A stretch of 64,000 nt of DNA, from NCBI GenBank assembly GCA_020746875.1, contig JAGTJL010000028.1, positions 248,001 to 312,000 on the forward strand. The letters are read 5' to 3'. Source of the DNA: Rhexocercosporidium sp. MPI-PUGE-AT-0058 (Eukaryota > Ascomycota > Leotiomycetes > Helotiales). Below the pieces are notes generated by a model. That model worked only from the letters and a program-made list of their open reading frames with translations. It made no database searches and was not told the origin of the DNA. Both the position numbers and the translations under genes were made by a program. Of the stretch, positions 47,147 through 61,880 are shown piece by piece. The number at the start of each line of letters is the position of its first letter. Within the stretch, counting starts at the first letter, position 1.

Positions 47147-50100
47147 ACGACAATTGAAGGTAATTTTACCTTTAATAAAATGAAAATATATAAAAAACTA
47201 AAAGGGAATAGTCTTATAAGCGGCTTTTTAAGCCTACGTTAATAAAAGAAGGACAATTTAAATACGAAATAAAGTTTAACGCTCTTTAATCGCTAATAAT
47301 ATAATTTCGGCCTCAAAATCTTTAAATTTATTATTATTTAACTCTTTGTTTAAGTCTTTAGAATTAGTTTAAAGGTTTAAATTTAGTGAAAATAAGGTTT
47401 AGTCTTATTAATAAAATCATTTTAATTAATTTATTAAAAAAGTGCCTTATAAAAGAACTCTATTGAGTTCGCAAAAAGAATAATAACCTTTTTTATTATT
47501 TGCTTTTAACACTTAAAACGGTCTTAGCTACCAATAATTAAGCTTATTATTTACCGAGAAATCAATTATACGCTTTATATTATACGTTAAAATCAAATCT
47601 CTCTCTCGAATCGGTATGTTTTTTATATTTTTCGTTTTATTTTAAAGTGCTTTACTTACTTTTTTATATTGTTTTTTTTATAAAATAATTTCCTAAATGT
47701 CTTTATTATATAATTTTAACTATCGGCATCTTATTATTAAGAAATCCCCTCTTGTTTTAATTTATTTATAATTAAATATTCTTTAAACCGGGAATTTATT
47801 TTTAAAAAATAATATAAGCTCTCGTTTATATAATAAAAAGAATAGCGTTACTCTTATTAATTAATAAATAAACGTCCGTAAAGTAAATAAAATATACGAG
47901 AATTTTCGTATTTAATAATAAAAGCCTCCTCTTATTACTTTAAAGAGGCCATTTAAAATGTCTTAATAAACTCTTTCTATTATTCCGTTACTTTTAAAAT
48001 TATACGCCGAAATTTAAATCCTTTTAATATTATACTTAGTTATAAAGGCATAAGCAATTCCTTTATTTTCCAGTCCTTTATTAATAATTAATTTTTTTAA
48101 ATAATTTATAACAATAAATAAAGTCTTCTTAAAAAAACTTTACTATTTCTTTTATTATAATTAAGCTTAAGGCTTTTCCTTTAATTTATTTTAATAAATC
48201 CTTTTTTATAAAGATAAAGCATTTCTTTTTATTATTTATAATTAAAACTCGTGCGATATTTAAGTTCACTTTCTTAAATATTTTTATAAGTTACGTAAAA
48301 TATAAAAGATTCTTTTCTCTCTTTGCCTTCTATTTTTAATAGCTTACGCAGCTCTTATAAAAGGCCTTATAATCTTTAAATAAACCCCACTAAAAAAAAC
48401 ACTTAATAAGGTAATAATATATTATTTCTCCCCTTTAATATCCGCCTTCTTTATAATACTTAAAGATAACTTAATGCCGCCTGGCCTTATTATTAATTAT
48501 AAGCCTTATTAAGTATATATTATTAGCTTTTTTATATAAATTACGATTATAAACGAAATACTAAAGAATTTTATTCTTAAAGCGTTTAAAATTACTTAAT
48601 TTAATTATAACCAGGCGCTTAAGGCTTGTCAAAAAGCGGGCGATTTCTTTCGAGTCGTTAAAGTAAGTATTATTAAGAATTCGCTCTTAAGAGTTATGGT
48701 CCGGGCTTATTAGTCGCTTTATTATTATCTTAAATATTATAATTACTTTTAATTTAATTGTAATTTATTCGTTAATATCTTACTTTCGTTATTTTATAAT
48801 ATTTAAAGAATATTCTCTTTCTTATTTAAATAATTTATTCGCCGTTGTATTTTTATTCTTAAAGATATATTTAATCTTAAAGTCTATTAAACGTATTTAA
48901 ATAATCCAATTTATTAATAGCGCCTTAAGTAAATCGCTCGCTATATTATTAAGTTATTTTATAAGAACTTTAGCGTCGGTTTTAAAAATAAAATATACCC
49001 TATAAAGCTCACTTCGCATTTTCTTTATTACTTTAAGAGCCCCTTAATACTCCCTTTTTGTAATATTATATTAACTCTCGGCTTTCGTCCACAGTTTACT
49101 CTCGAATCGCGCAGAGTGCCTTTTCTTATCTTTATTTAATTATTAAAAAACCGTTTCCTAGCTTATTTTATTAATATTTATTATTAAAATAATCTTACCT
49201 CCTTTAGGCCCGTAATTAATCTTAATTAAGGTAAGTATATTAAAAAGCGCGTTTTTTAAAAGTTATATAGCTTTCTTTTGGAGTTTTAATTAAGTAAACT
49301 TAACTCCCTTTTTTATTATAGCGTAAATTAATGCCGTAATAATAAAAAAGTTTTTAATTTAAAAACAATAATATATTATAACCTTAATAAACGCCCTTAC
49401 TTTAGTCATACTTTTATATCGCTCTTATTTATAAATTTTCGAAATTTTCAATATCTTTAAGTATCGCCCTTTATTATTTATAACGTATTTTATAATTTTT
49501 AACTTAAGTAAACAATATTAAGACTTTAGTTTAACAGTCGCCCTTACTCTTTTAAAGCGCACTAACACCTTATTTAAGTTTTAAATATATTTTATAGTAA
49601 ATCTCCGAATTCCTAATAATACCTTTTTATTATTATAAAACGACGTAAAACCTTTAACTCTTATATTATTTATATAAAGTAAAGCTATATAAAAAATGCA
49701 ATTCAAAAGAATCTTATAAATTACTTATATAAATTAAGCGATCGAGTTAATTACTCCTTAAAAAAGTCTTGTTATCTAGAGTAAGCTAATTAAGGTATGA
49801 ATTGCTATTATGTCCCTCGATCGAGCGTGTAATAAGAACTAGTCATATTTTAAGAAAAGGTCTACCAATAATATTATAATTAATTTAATAAATTTAGTTA
49901 AAAACTAATTAATATTTAATAAAATATTTGCATCTCGTACCGTAACTTTATTCATTTTTACTACGGCCGTAATAAGTTAATATAATCTTTTTTCTTTTTT
50001 AATTATAAAAAACTATTTATTTTTATATAATTTATAATATTATTTTAGAATTCCTTACTTTAGCCTCTCCTTTAATATTAAAATAACTTTGTCTTATAAA

Positions 50101-50819
50101 GCTTTTAATATAAAAAAAGACTTTTTTTGTCACGCTTTATGCGGTATTATTTTAATTTTTAAAGGCAATAAAACTTCCTCTTTAATTCTCCTTAAATAAG
50201 TCCAGTCAAAAGCTAATGCCGCTTCCCGATTTAAAAGCGTTTCGTAAAAGAGTTTTTGTTTTTATTTTAAAATTTATCTTTTAATAATTAATTATTTAAA
50301 CCGTTTTTTTATTAACTTATTTTTTATTACTAGCTCGAAAAACCTTTTAATAATAAAGTCATTAAATTTACCTCTTAAGCGGGGTGGCCTTACTTTTTCG
50401 TTTTCCTCGAATTAATTATTAATTTCTTTAAGTATATCCCCATTGATTTTCCTTAAATTAACTGGCTTTATTTTGTCGACTTTCGTTTTATATAATATAT
50501 TAATCTTTACCGACTTTAATAATAAGGCTTTAAATAAATAACTATTAAATATAAAGAAGAAGTCTTCTTTATCTTTATTTAATTAAAATGTGAAAATCTT
50601 TAATTTTAATTAGTATTTAACTCTTAATTTGAAATTAAAAGTCCTATATTCTTTTCCTTTTATTTTTGCCTCTTTTAATAATAATTAAAGATTTAAAACG
50701 CTTATAAAATCTCTTAAAATTTCACTTTTAATTAATAATTTCGAATTATTAATAAAGTCCCTTAAATTTAAACTATTTAAGCTCTTTTAAAAACTAATAT
50801 TTTTCTTAATACGTATATT
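47147..50819 (-). pseudogene. pol remnant of copy 2
   Basis: Counterpart of 4128-7800. The reverse transcriptase and integrase regions align with copy 1 but are saturated with transitions and stops. Confidence 0.8.
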
Positions 50820-50824
50820 AATTA

Positions 50825-53447
50825 GACGTTTTCCGTTTTATCTTTATATTTTGCTTTGTCCTCAGTAACTATAACTCTTTTAATTATTATTTTCTTTATA
50901 TTTAAAAAGGTTACTTACATAATTTCATTTTTAAAGTAATCGAAACTCATACGACTTTTTAAAATAAATAATATATTTAATAAAATGTCGTAATTTACGT
51001 TATTAATAATTATAAAATCAGTGTAATTTTTAATCCCTTTAATGTTTATTATTACATTTTAAATATAACTCGTAAATGTGAATTTATCTTTAATAATAAT
51101 AATAAACGTCAAAGCTTTATAATTTAAAATTAAAAGTCTTACTTTCTCCGCTACAACTCGATTCATTATATTAACTTCTGCTCCGCAGTCGATTATAGCC
51201 CTACTTTTAATTTGTCTTATTACTATAACTTATAATTTCAGTATTTATATAGCCATTTTTAGGCAATTATAAATAATTTCAATTCATTTAGCGATTACGT
51301 TAACTAAAACTTCTCCTTCTTTAAAGGACTTTTTAAATAATTCCGTGAAATTAATTATTTTAGCAAAAAGCTTATTTAATTTTAAGTTTAATTAAGACGT
51401 CTTTTCACTATTTATAAATATAATTTTAACCTTATATTTTCTTTCGGTAAGGATAATTAAAATTTAGCGGTTTATTATTTAATTTTAACGCGATTATAAT
51501 TTATATAAATCTCTTAACTTAAGGTTTAAGTTTTAGTTTATTATATTCTTTATTACTTACTCTTAAGCTACGACCGAAATATATTAATTTACTTATTTTT
51601 TCCTCCTTAAAACTCCGACTGACTTTTTTCTCTTAATTAAGCGTTTAATTATAATTTTAACTTTAAGATTAATAAAATCGTCTTCTATTTTATTATTCTT
51701 ATTAATTTCGCTAATTCTTCTTAATTCCTTATTTACTCTGTTTAAAAGTACTCTATAATCCCGTCCTCTTACTAAAAGTATAAAACGTAATTTCCTTATA
51801 CTTATTAGTTTTTTTCTAACTCCGGCCGCATTAATTAATACTAAGGGGCCTTCGAGACTAACCCACCTTCTTCTTTATATAATATTCACGTTAAAAGAAT
51901 TATTTAACCGATTTTCTAAGGCCGAATTCACCCTTTCCAGTCGTTTTTTTGATAATATAAACTAAGCGGTTAAATTTACGTGCCTTTAGATTCTCATTAT
52001 ATTCCGTGTTATTAATTTTTTATTAAATCGCTACGACTTAGGATTGTCTTAACTTTTTCTAAGTTAATTAAACATTTTCTCGATGTAGTCTGATATAAAT
52101 TTTCCTATACTTATTAATATAATAGACATTATTATCGATAAAGTAATAAAAGAAAAAACATTAATCTTTGAACTTATATAATAGGCTTTCGAACTGGTTA
52201 TTATAAAAGTTATATATTTTATTCCTATATCTTATTATATTAATATTAACGCTTTCGCCTAAATCCACTATTCCGCTTCTACTATCCTGCTAAGAGTACC
52301 CGAGACTAATAAACTTATACTAAGTATATTAAAGTAAAATCCGACTCCTAAAACTAAACTCTAAAACGTAAGGCTTCGTATTCAAAAGTTAATTTAATTT
52401 AAAATAAATAAAGTTTATTTTTAAGTTAGTCATTTTTATAACTAAGGCTTTTATTTTATTAATATTTATTTTAACTTTTTTTAAAAAAGGCAGCGTAACA
52501 GGTGCCTTTTTTACTGCTTCGGTAACTATTAAAAGTTAAGCATATTCTTTTATTAAGTCTTAAATTTCTTTTATATATAATGTTATTAATTATTTCTCTT
52601 ATTAAAGAGCTTTTATTATTTACTTACTTTTAATCGTTTTAAAAACGTGTTCTATAAATTTAAAATACTTTTTCTTATAGAAATTCAGTTTAAAGTTATT
52701 AATTTTAAGTTATTTAATGATTTTATTTCAAGAGAAAGCCGGTAATTTTAAGAAAAAGAGTCTACTTTAGTCGACTTTACTGAGGATTTTCCGGTATATA
52801 AAAGCCTTTAAGACTTAAGAATAAAGTCGGCAATAGCCCTTAAAATCTATAATAATACGTTAAATTATAATAAATTTTCGAAAAAAGTTTATAAACTCTT
52901 GAATTTATTATTAATTATATTCTTTAAATTCCGACTTTAATGTTTTTATTAATACTTTTTATTCTTTTTTATTCTTTTATTTTAAGAGAGTCTTAATAAT
53001 GTCCCGTCGGAAGTTATCGTAATATTAAAGTAAATAAATAACTTAATTACTTTTTAATACTTTATAATCCATATTAATCTCCACGTATTACTTTAGAAAA
53101 TCCGAGATATTTACTCTCGAGAAAAGAGGCATGCCTACTAACTCGGGGAGGGGCATAATCCTTTAAAGGAAGTAATTAATATTATTAATAATTATATTTT
53201 ATAAATTCCCTTTAGTTTTTAATATAATTTCCGAGTTTTCGAGATTCAGGTTTAAGGGTTTTATAGAATTATTAATTAAAGTGTTTAATAAGTCTGGGGA
53301 AGATAAAGGTAATTAAGTTTAAAAGGTTTCCGGCTTTACTTTAATATTCGATTTAATTCGATCGGAGTTCGGGAACTTAAGAAATTCCGTAAATAATAAA
53401 AATATATATTAATTATTTTTATTATTAAATATTAATAATATTTATAG
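50825..53447 (-). pseudogene. gag-protease remnant of copy 2
   Basis: Counterpart of 1500-4122. Islands such as 53095-53160 and 51170-51200 (protease active-site region) remain clearly alignable. Confidence 0.8.
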
Positions 53448-54001
53448 GTTTTTATTCTTTATTAACTTTTAATCCCGGCTTACTAGTCCCGGTTCAATAA
53501 ATTCACTAATCCCTCGATTAATTTCAGTTAACGTATGTTTAATTCATTTTAATAAGGTATTATAAATTAAAATTAATATTAATAAAAACCTTAAAACCAG
53601 AAGTTCGGATTACTTAGTGATTTTAATTTAAGTTAAAGTCTACTCTTCGTATTCCGAACTATTAAAAGACGCTTTAATTTAAAATATAAGGCTAGTAATA
53701 TTTCTCTTAATTCTCTTATTTATAATTTATAATTTCCGACGTTTTTTTAAGGAATTAAGTTCGGCCGTTTAAGCTTTATTAACGAGTTATTAAAATAAAC
53801 TGTCTTAATTTAAGTTTAATTTTTGTGTCATCGTTAATCGTCGAGTCTTTTTTAAAAAAAAAAGGGAGTGTTTAATTTAAGGAGCAGAAAATTATAGATT
53901 TCTAGTTTTAATAAATAGTCTTAATTGCGAATCGAGATGCTTCTATATAAGTCGTATAAAGACGAATTCGTACGATTTTCTCCTTGCGTAAGTCATTAAT
54001 G

Positions 54002-54216
54002 TAAAGGCTATAATAAATAAAGAAGGAAGCACGGCGTAAGGTATTAGGCAAAGAGCTTAGTAATTTTAAGAGGTTAAGATTTAAAGTAAAAAAGTATTTA
54101 ATTCTTTTAATTTTATATAAGGAAAAGGCCTCTTATATAAACCTTTAAAGGTTGTATGCTTAGTTTCTTAAATAACGCCTTAGGCATCATTTCCTGGCTA
54201 GAATCGCCACTTTATA
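54002..54216 (-). repeat. 5' LTR of giant retrotransposon copy 2
   Basis: 215 bp; ends GAATCGCCACTTTATA, the complement of the LTR start with CA mutated to TA. Confidence 0.9.
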
Positions 54217-56946
54217 TTATTACCCTTTAATTTTCCTTTAGCTTAATAATTATAATCCGGCAATAATTAAAATAAATTAAAGTTATATTAACATAAAATA
54301 AAGTCTACCGTATTAAAAACATATTTAAAAAGTAAGGCGGTGATTTTACGAAATTCAAATATAAAATTAATACATAAAAATAAATATATCAATCGCAGCT
54401 ATAAAGGGGGAATATACACATCAAATATATATCCTACACGCGACCAGCCGCAAAACCTTTCTGGCAAACAGTAAAAAGGATCCTGCTCTAAGGACCAAGC
54501 GATTAATTAGCCGAGCCAAAACCACGTTCCACGTTTTCGCTTTCTAAACAATTACAAATACCCACAAATGCCCCATCCCATCGTGCTCCCTACCCATTGA
54601 AGCACGTTCCAGGTTTTGGTTCTCACATTAGTATCTCCAAACCCCAAGAACTCCCAAGTTCTTTGTTTTTCGTACTTCGACGGCGGAACCAAAGTCGGGA
54701 ACGGGTTCGGATATTATATGCGTAACTGGATAATATTATATCGTTCGACATGATCGAAGGGTTAATAGGGTGCAATTTAAGCGCCCGACCCTTGGGTCAC
54801 AGCTGACCCTTATAGTGACTGCCGGAAGTTGTAAGTAAATATGACTTCCAGGTTGCCCAGGTTATCTAGCTTGTCGTCAACTCTCACCGTCATTTACTTC
54901 CCTTTTATCTTATCGATCTAACCCACCGATCCCTACGATCGCTTAACTGCACATCTGATCAACGCATCTGCTAAATCCGATACCTACGATCGTTCGATCA
55001 TACACTTATTAGCTTATTTATTATTAACGAAGACCTCGATTGCTGCCATCTTTTGTGTCATAATAGCTATCTTCCCTCCCTTCGATTATTATTTCTTACG
55101 CTGTTTCATTTGCCGCAGGCTCTGTCGACCTACGATTTCAGATATTATTTAAATTACTATAAAAATTAAATAATAAGATTTATTATTATGTACTAGTCGA
55201 TGTAAGTCATGGATTAGTACCTCGAGCTGGTCTCTAGCCTTCTCCTGGTCTGCGATATCGATATAATGGGAAGCCTAAACTATAGATGGCGACAATTACT
55301 AAGAAGTTCATTGCGAATATAAGGGAGAATTTTATGTACGTCCGCAATATTAGTGTGGACCTGTATTAAAAATGTAGCGGGAAACATACTAAGGCAATAC
55401 ATCACGAGTACCGAGAGTAGTTTTTATTATATCGTATAAAACTATGTCGTCTGAAACTCTTAAATTCTATTATTAAACTCCGGAGGGCCTGTCCGTAACT
55501 TCGATACCTAAAGCTTGCCCTAATTTTATCCGGTACTCTTAATAAAAATAATAAAATAAATATAAAAATAAAGCAATTTCTATAATAGCCGTGAATTATA
55601 AAGCTTGCCTTTTAAGGAGGTATAAAGTTCTTAATTTTTATACCTAGCGATAATTATATCTTAACTCTTTTACCTATTAAAATACTATTAATTAAAAAGC
55701 GTAAAACGTTATATTCATAAATTATAAAGTACCTTAACACTTAGGTCTCGGCAAAGACTAATAAGGAGGCGAACTAGCCTTTCGAACTCGGAGGCAGATT
55801 AAGGTTCACTTAGCTGGAGATCTTAAGCTAGAGGTTATATATAGACGGTTCTAGAGGATGAGTATACTAAACAGTGAATATTGGGTATTGGAGAATGCTA
55901 GAGGGTGCCGGAAAACACGAATACTTTTAAGTTGAAATATTAGGAGTAGAGGAGAAACTCATGTCGGGATTATACGCATGGAGTAGGTGGGTTTAAATTA
56001 TTAATGTTATTCTCGTTTTATTATATTTTATACCTAAAAAAAGCTAAAAAAGAAACGAAAATCTTTTTGTTTTTAATAATAAAAAGGAAGGAGGACCAGA
56101 AAATAAACGGGGAGGGGGAAGATTAATAGAATACAAAATACTTTAATACCAGCGGAAGACTTTTTCAAAAGCTTATTTTAACGCGACTTAAGTTTAAAAC
56201 ACCACCCTCTCAGTCTCTCAAACCGCTCGTAATTAATTTATTTCCTTAATAAAACAACCTCAAACACCCGTTGTCTTTTAAAGCTAACCGTATTTCATTA
56301 TTTAAAACACAAGTTTGTGAACACTGTCGCCGCTTATAAGGGGTATATACCGAGACTTTACGCGGCATATAACTATATTAGCTAAAAAGCTAGACGGAAG
56401 TAAGTAAATCTGGTCCAAATAAAAGTAATAATATCTTAAGACTTTATTTTATATATTAAGAACACCTCTAGCTTAAGCCCTAATATCCTTTCATAATAGG
56501 CTATCTCCCCTACTAAGACTTTATTAATTACTTTTTTAGAAGACATTCTTACGTTAACTTAAGTAATTATATTAATAAGTGTTAAAATAAGTAAGATTCT
56601 ATGAATAGCAGTTATATTTACTATTTTTGCGACAATTTTTGTAATAATATAAAAGTAAGCTTTTAAAAATTTCTTTTATAATAATAAGAGTTGCCGGAAC
56701 GTTTACCTACGAAATCCTATAACTTTCCGAATCGGCCACAATACTAGGCTAAAGCCATTTAATAATCCTTTAGGTCTCCGTAAGTAAGTCTTCATTAGTG
56801 ACTTTATCTCGGTTTCGAGTAATATACTGCTAATGCGGCAGAGTATAAGACATAAACATATTCTTATTTTAATACATGTCACCACGAAATAGGCAGTTTA
56901 TAACTATAATAAGAGTATATATTGTACTTAATGGCATGATAAGTAT
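54217..56946. other. Mixed AT-rich repeats with less degraded islands
   Basis: 54410-55130 is GC-balanced without a gene. It has repeated CACGTTCC motifs (54525 and 54605) and TACGATCG motifs (54936 and 54981) and could be a retrotransposon LTR or leader. 55740-55990 is another balanced patch. No protein-coding gene is readable in this stretch. Confidence 0.45.
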
Positions 56947-57229
56947 TGTGGAGGGGAAAACACTAAGCACACAACAAGAGGGTAGTAAAGTAAGTGCCGG
57001 AGGGTAAACGTAGGAAATACTTATTTAACGAATACTAAAAATATTATATATTTAAGAAATATAATCTATCGAGAGAAGGGAGAAGTATAATTTAAATAAG
57101 AAGGAAAAGTTATAATAATAAAAATCGTTATTATTATTAAAGGATATTGCCTTAAAGGCTATCTTAAATATAGTAAGATATAGCTTATTCACGTAATAAA
57201 TAAGCTTTTAAGATTAACCCCATTATATA
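56947..57229 (-). repeat. 3' LTR of the right-hand gypsy element (283 bp)
   Basis: Minus-strand ends TATATAATGGGG...CCCCTCCACA, that is TG...CA with one G-to-A change. It is immediately preceded by the polypurine tract. A degraded, interrupted relative lies at 32113-32845. Confidence 0.75.
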
Positions 57230-57240
57230 TGTCCCCCCTT

Positions 57241-60200
57241 AAAAAACTTATGCTTAACCTCGAGTAAAGAAATAAAAACTAATATTATAACTTTAAAGCT
57301 TTAAATACTTAAAGGAAAATGTGTTTAAGTAAGGATAAGTAAATATTAAGTGACTTATACTTTACCTTTAAAAGTAAACAATCGTCTCGCTTAATACCCT
57401 TAAATATTATCTTTTACCTTATTATTTTTTTTCCTTCCTTTCCTTTTTAATAACTCTACTACTTCTTTTTTATAATATTCCTAGAAAGGCTTTACGCGTC
57501 TTTTTATATTTATATTAATCTTTTTATACCTTTTAATACTTATTATATCGTTTTTATCGCCTAAACTTGCCTTCTTAAACATTATAATTAAATAAATTTT
57601 AACTTTAATAAAGTTAAAGTAATTCTTTTAAAATAAATTAGCGTATAATTAATATTTTAAATAAGTTCTCGACTCCTTCTTTTACGGCGTAAAGACTGAC
57701 TTTTTTTATAAAAAAAAAATTAATTCCTATAACGCGTCGAATTCGTTAATATTCCCTTATACCTTAAGTTAACGTATCTTTAATAACCCCGCTTCTTTTT
57801 TATACTTTTACTTTAATAAATCTTTTATAAACCTTTTTAACCTCTTAATTATTATTAAAAATAAAAGGAAATATATTAAAGACATATTAAAGAAGTAAAA
57901 ATACATAAATATATAAGATTAAAAATAAATAAGTAATCGAAGGACGGTCTTCTTACTTTTGAGGTTCGAAGTACAATAAAGAAGTGAAAAGAAACTAATT
58001 AAAGTATTTCTTTTGCCAACTTAATTAAGTCTTTTCTTTACTTTTGTCTTTTTTTCTTTACTTTTACTTCTTTAATAAGTTAATATTAAATAATAATAAA
58101 GTCGGTCTTAAGTAATTCTCCTTCCTTTTATTTTAATAGTTATTATATTAAATAAAAGCGCTAATAATGCTTTAATAACTTTTTATTATATTTTCTTATT
58201 ATTTTTTAATAAATAAATAAATTACTATAAGCGGCTGAGATTTATTATATTTAAAAGGGAAAGAGAAGAGATATTATACTTTATATATTAACTTCGAGTT
58301 ATTTAGTCTTCTTTGCGGTCTTTTTCTTTTCTTAACGATAGGTTACGGGGTAAAAGCTTCTCGAGAATAACCTTTAAAGCTTTAATAAACTATAAGTCAT
58401 CTTAAACCGCCTTTGTCGTCGCTTTTTGTCGACTTACTTCTTATTATTAATTAATTAAGAGAAGTAAAAGGCTAAAGGTAAATTCCTTCTCGTTTAATAT
58501 TATTAACTTTTAAATCTTAATAATTCTTTAATATAATTTAAAGACTTAAAGTAAAAGCGTAATTTTAATCGCCTTATTAAAATAGGAAGTGTCTTTAACC
58601 TCGTTACTTATTTTAAGCCTTTATTAATTATATTATAAGCAACCTTTAAATTAATAATATTAAGCTTTCCGGAAGTCCTTACTCACTAAAGCAACCCTTT
58701 TTATTTAAAGATAAGGTTCCCTTTTAAAGAACTTTATATTAATACAACTCTATAGTAACTTTAAAAATAATAAAAACATACTTTAAATACCTTTATAAGC
58801 CGGTATAAGTTAAGCCGGATTTTAAGTCTAAAAAAAAAGTAAATATATCTTAAAGGCGGAAGTAATAATACTCTTTCTTAGTCGATTAATGTTTTCGATT
58901 TAAAGGTCTAAGGACTAATATTTAATTAAGAAAAGCTCCTAACCTAAAGTTTAGTCAATTTACTTAGTGGAAGATAGCTTTATAAGAATAAAGTCAAAAA
59001 AACACTTATGAATAGCTTAAGTACTTATAATAAGGCACTATTTACTTACTTAAGTCCTTTATAAAATTATTATTACGACAAAATTATAATAACGGTATTT
59101 AAATTCTAATAAGCGAGATTTCGGAATAATTAAAGAAGAGGCGTGCAATTTAAATTAATTAAAATCTCCTTTTACATAAAGTAATTCTATTTATTTTATT
59201 ATTTTAAAATTAATTAATTAAAACTTTAAAGAAATAAAGTCGTTATTACTTTAATACTTTAATATATTACTTAAAATAACTTAAAGCAGGCTTAGCCTAT
59301 TACGGTACCTAATCCGCTGTCTTATACTTTTACTCTTAATTAAATTACTACTATTAGCACTTAAGTAACGTAGGGGCCCAGACCTAGCAGCCGTTAATCG
59401 AGAGAACTTATAAAGTCTAATAATAACCTTTACGTTAATCTTTAGGCTCGCGACAACTCGACCGCTGATTTCTAAAGACTAATAGTTTAATTAAAAATAA
59501 AGCACTTATAATATAAAAGGTTAAAGACGTAAAAGAAATATAGAAAAGCTAAAGATTTATAACTTATTAGCCGTACTTATTCTGCCCGTCTTTAATTTAA
59601 TTATTATAATCTTAAAGTATTAAGCTTTATTTTTAAATACGTTATATTAAAGTTATTAATATTTAAATAAACCTTTTATACTTTTAATAATAAATTTAAC
59701 AATCTTTATTACCGATATAAAGTAGTTATAATAACTTATTTCCCTCGCAATAACCTATGGCCTGTCGCGCGCTTTATTATTTATTTAAATATGTAAATTA
59801 ATTTTATTTATTTAGCCTTATAAATTTCTTTAAATCTTAAGTCGTTTAATTACGTATAACCTTTTAATTATTATATATTTTCTTTTTAAACTAATAGCCT
59901 ATTTACCGTAGCCCTAAGAGTTATTTTAATTAAAGTAAATCTTTTTTATTATAAAGTATTTAAATAATATTAAAAAAGAATTTCTGGTTTTCGATTACTT
60001 TTAGGGACTTATTATATAAGCTTATTTTAGTAGTATATCTTAGGGGGTTATCGTCTTTAGCGCCTGGCCTATTAATATATTAAGATTATTAACGCTTTAA
60101 AACGGCTTATTAAAAAAACCTCGTTTAACTTATTATTTAATTTTTCTTAAGATTTAATAAGGAGTAAGTACTCGATTGGATTCTGTTCTTTTATAACGTA

Positions 60201-61079
60201 AGCTATAGTCGACTTAATTTAATTAAATTATCTTATAAGGCCAAAACTCTCTTTAAGTTTCTTAGGGGTTTCTTTAGCTTTATAAAGTGTTAATAATTAT
60301 TATATTTATAAGCTTTTAAGCCTGTACGTCTAGCGTTAATAATGCTGAATTATTCGAAGGGCAGCTACCGCAAACATATTATTTGGCTCGACTAAAATGC
60401 TAGTATTATTATTATAAAACGACTTATAAGTGTAATTAAAGGGTATTTATAGGCGTAAATAGTGTTTAAAGTATTAAGGGGATTTTTCGTCATTTAAAGA
60501 AGAGCTCCTAACGTTTTAATATATACTTTTACTATTATACCTTAATCTTTATCCCCTCCGTAAAATATAAAAGGTGCGTCCTCGTCATAATTTAGCGTTC
60601 GATAACGCTAAACAATAAGTTATAAGAATTATAATAAGGAATAATTAATAGTATTAATTATAACAATTAAGTTATTTATTGAAAAAGTAAATAACGATTT
60701 AATATTAACTTTATTTTACGTGAGTTAGCCTTTTAAATACTTTAATAATAATTTTATTATTTTGTATAACTTATTTCGTAAGCTCTTTAAGGTCTTTAAG
60801 GCTTTATAAATTTCGCTCCTCGAGACTAGGTTTAAGCTAGTCTTTACTATTATTATATTAAATTATTATTAAAAGTTTGTCGTCTTTATAATAAATAAAG
60901 CGCTTTTATTTATAAAACAACTTAAGGTAATTAATTATAAAAGTACCGTAAAGAAGTGCATCGTCGACTCTTAACTTTTTTAACTTATAATAACTCTTTT
61001 TAAAAAAGGCTTTATAAATTTTATAAAGTCTTAGTTATTAAAAGTTAAGCTTTTTACTTCTTAATATATTAATTTCCCG
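57241..61079 (-). other. Long undefined stretch between integrase and the 3' LTR
   Basis: About 3.8 kb that is very AT-rich, with no frame I can assign. A gypsy element usually has only a few hundred bases here. It may be a nested insertion, an additional ORF, or both. Confidence 0.5.
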
Positions 61080-61880
61080 AATAAAGTCGTGCTTAAGAAT
61101 TAAGTTTTTAACTTATAATAGTTTATTTTAAATATCTCTTTTTATATTAAAAGCTTCTTTTCCTTCTTATTTATAGCGTGTCTTTTAAAGCCTAGCTTCT
61201 TTTATATTATTATTTTACATTTAATATTAAAAAATTCGAATATAAATTAAATTATTAATACTCTTAATGTCTTCCGAAAAGAGGCTTCTTTAAATAAAGT
61301 AACGTGTTTCGATAAAGAGAACTAATTCTCTATTATAAATTATATAAAAGAGGGTATAGCCTATAAGTCCATAGATTATAATATAGTCAGCGAATAAAAC
61401 CGTTAATAAGCTGCTTATTTAGTTTCCTTTTATTTTAAAAAGAGCATTTTTAATAAGGCTATATCTCCGCTCGATTATATTATTAACTTTCGCGTTATAA
61501 GTTAATATTTAAATTCGTCGAATTTCTATTTTATTTAATAAGTTAACGACTTCGCTTATATTTTTTATACCTTTATTAATTATTAGCTTTTAAAATAACT
61601 TATGTCGGCAAATAATGTCTTATTAAATGAAATTAATAATGCCTTTAGCCTCCTTTAAAGTAAGCGCCCTAGCTTTAACTTAATCACTTATATCGTCTCG
61701 AGCGATAACGAAATACTTTTTCTTATTTTATATTAATATAAAAATAATATTTAACGCCTATTTTTCTATAAGTTTATTTAAAGTAATTAAAACTATAAAT
61801 TCTTCTTATTATTTAATATTACATAATATGCACTTATCGCATGTTTTAATAAATTCCGTAAAGTCCTTAAAATAGCCTTT
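61080..61880 (-). pseudogene. Integrase remnant of the right-hand gypsy element
   Basis: A zinc-binding Cys pair (CDKCILC near 61.84 kb) is followed by core-domain blocks VIARDDISD, EAKGIINFI, ISEVVNLLNKI, a mutated NAKVNNIIER where an N-G-x-x-E-R motif is usual, and YIIYNRELVL. Some catalytic-core Asp/Gly residues have become Asn, as G-to-A changes produce. Confidence 0.78.

Larger units (their letters stand above)
41817..54216 (-). mobile_element. Giant Ty3/gypsy-type LTR retrotransposon, copy 2, inverted and heavily RIP-mutated
   Basis: The same element as 731-13130 on the opposite strand. A position x in copy 1 corresponds closely to 54947 minus x here, and both copies measure 12,400 bp by my boundaries, so they differ almost only by substitutions. 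Flanks read TTATTG (41811-41816) and TTATTA (54217-54222), a plausible 6-bp target duplication with one G-to-A change. The copy is far more AT-rich than copy 1, and its frames hold many more stops. Confidence 0.93.
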
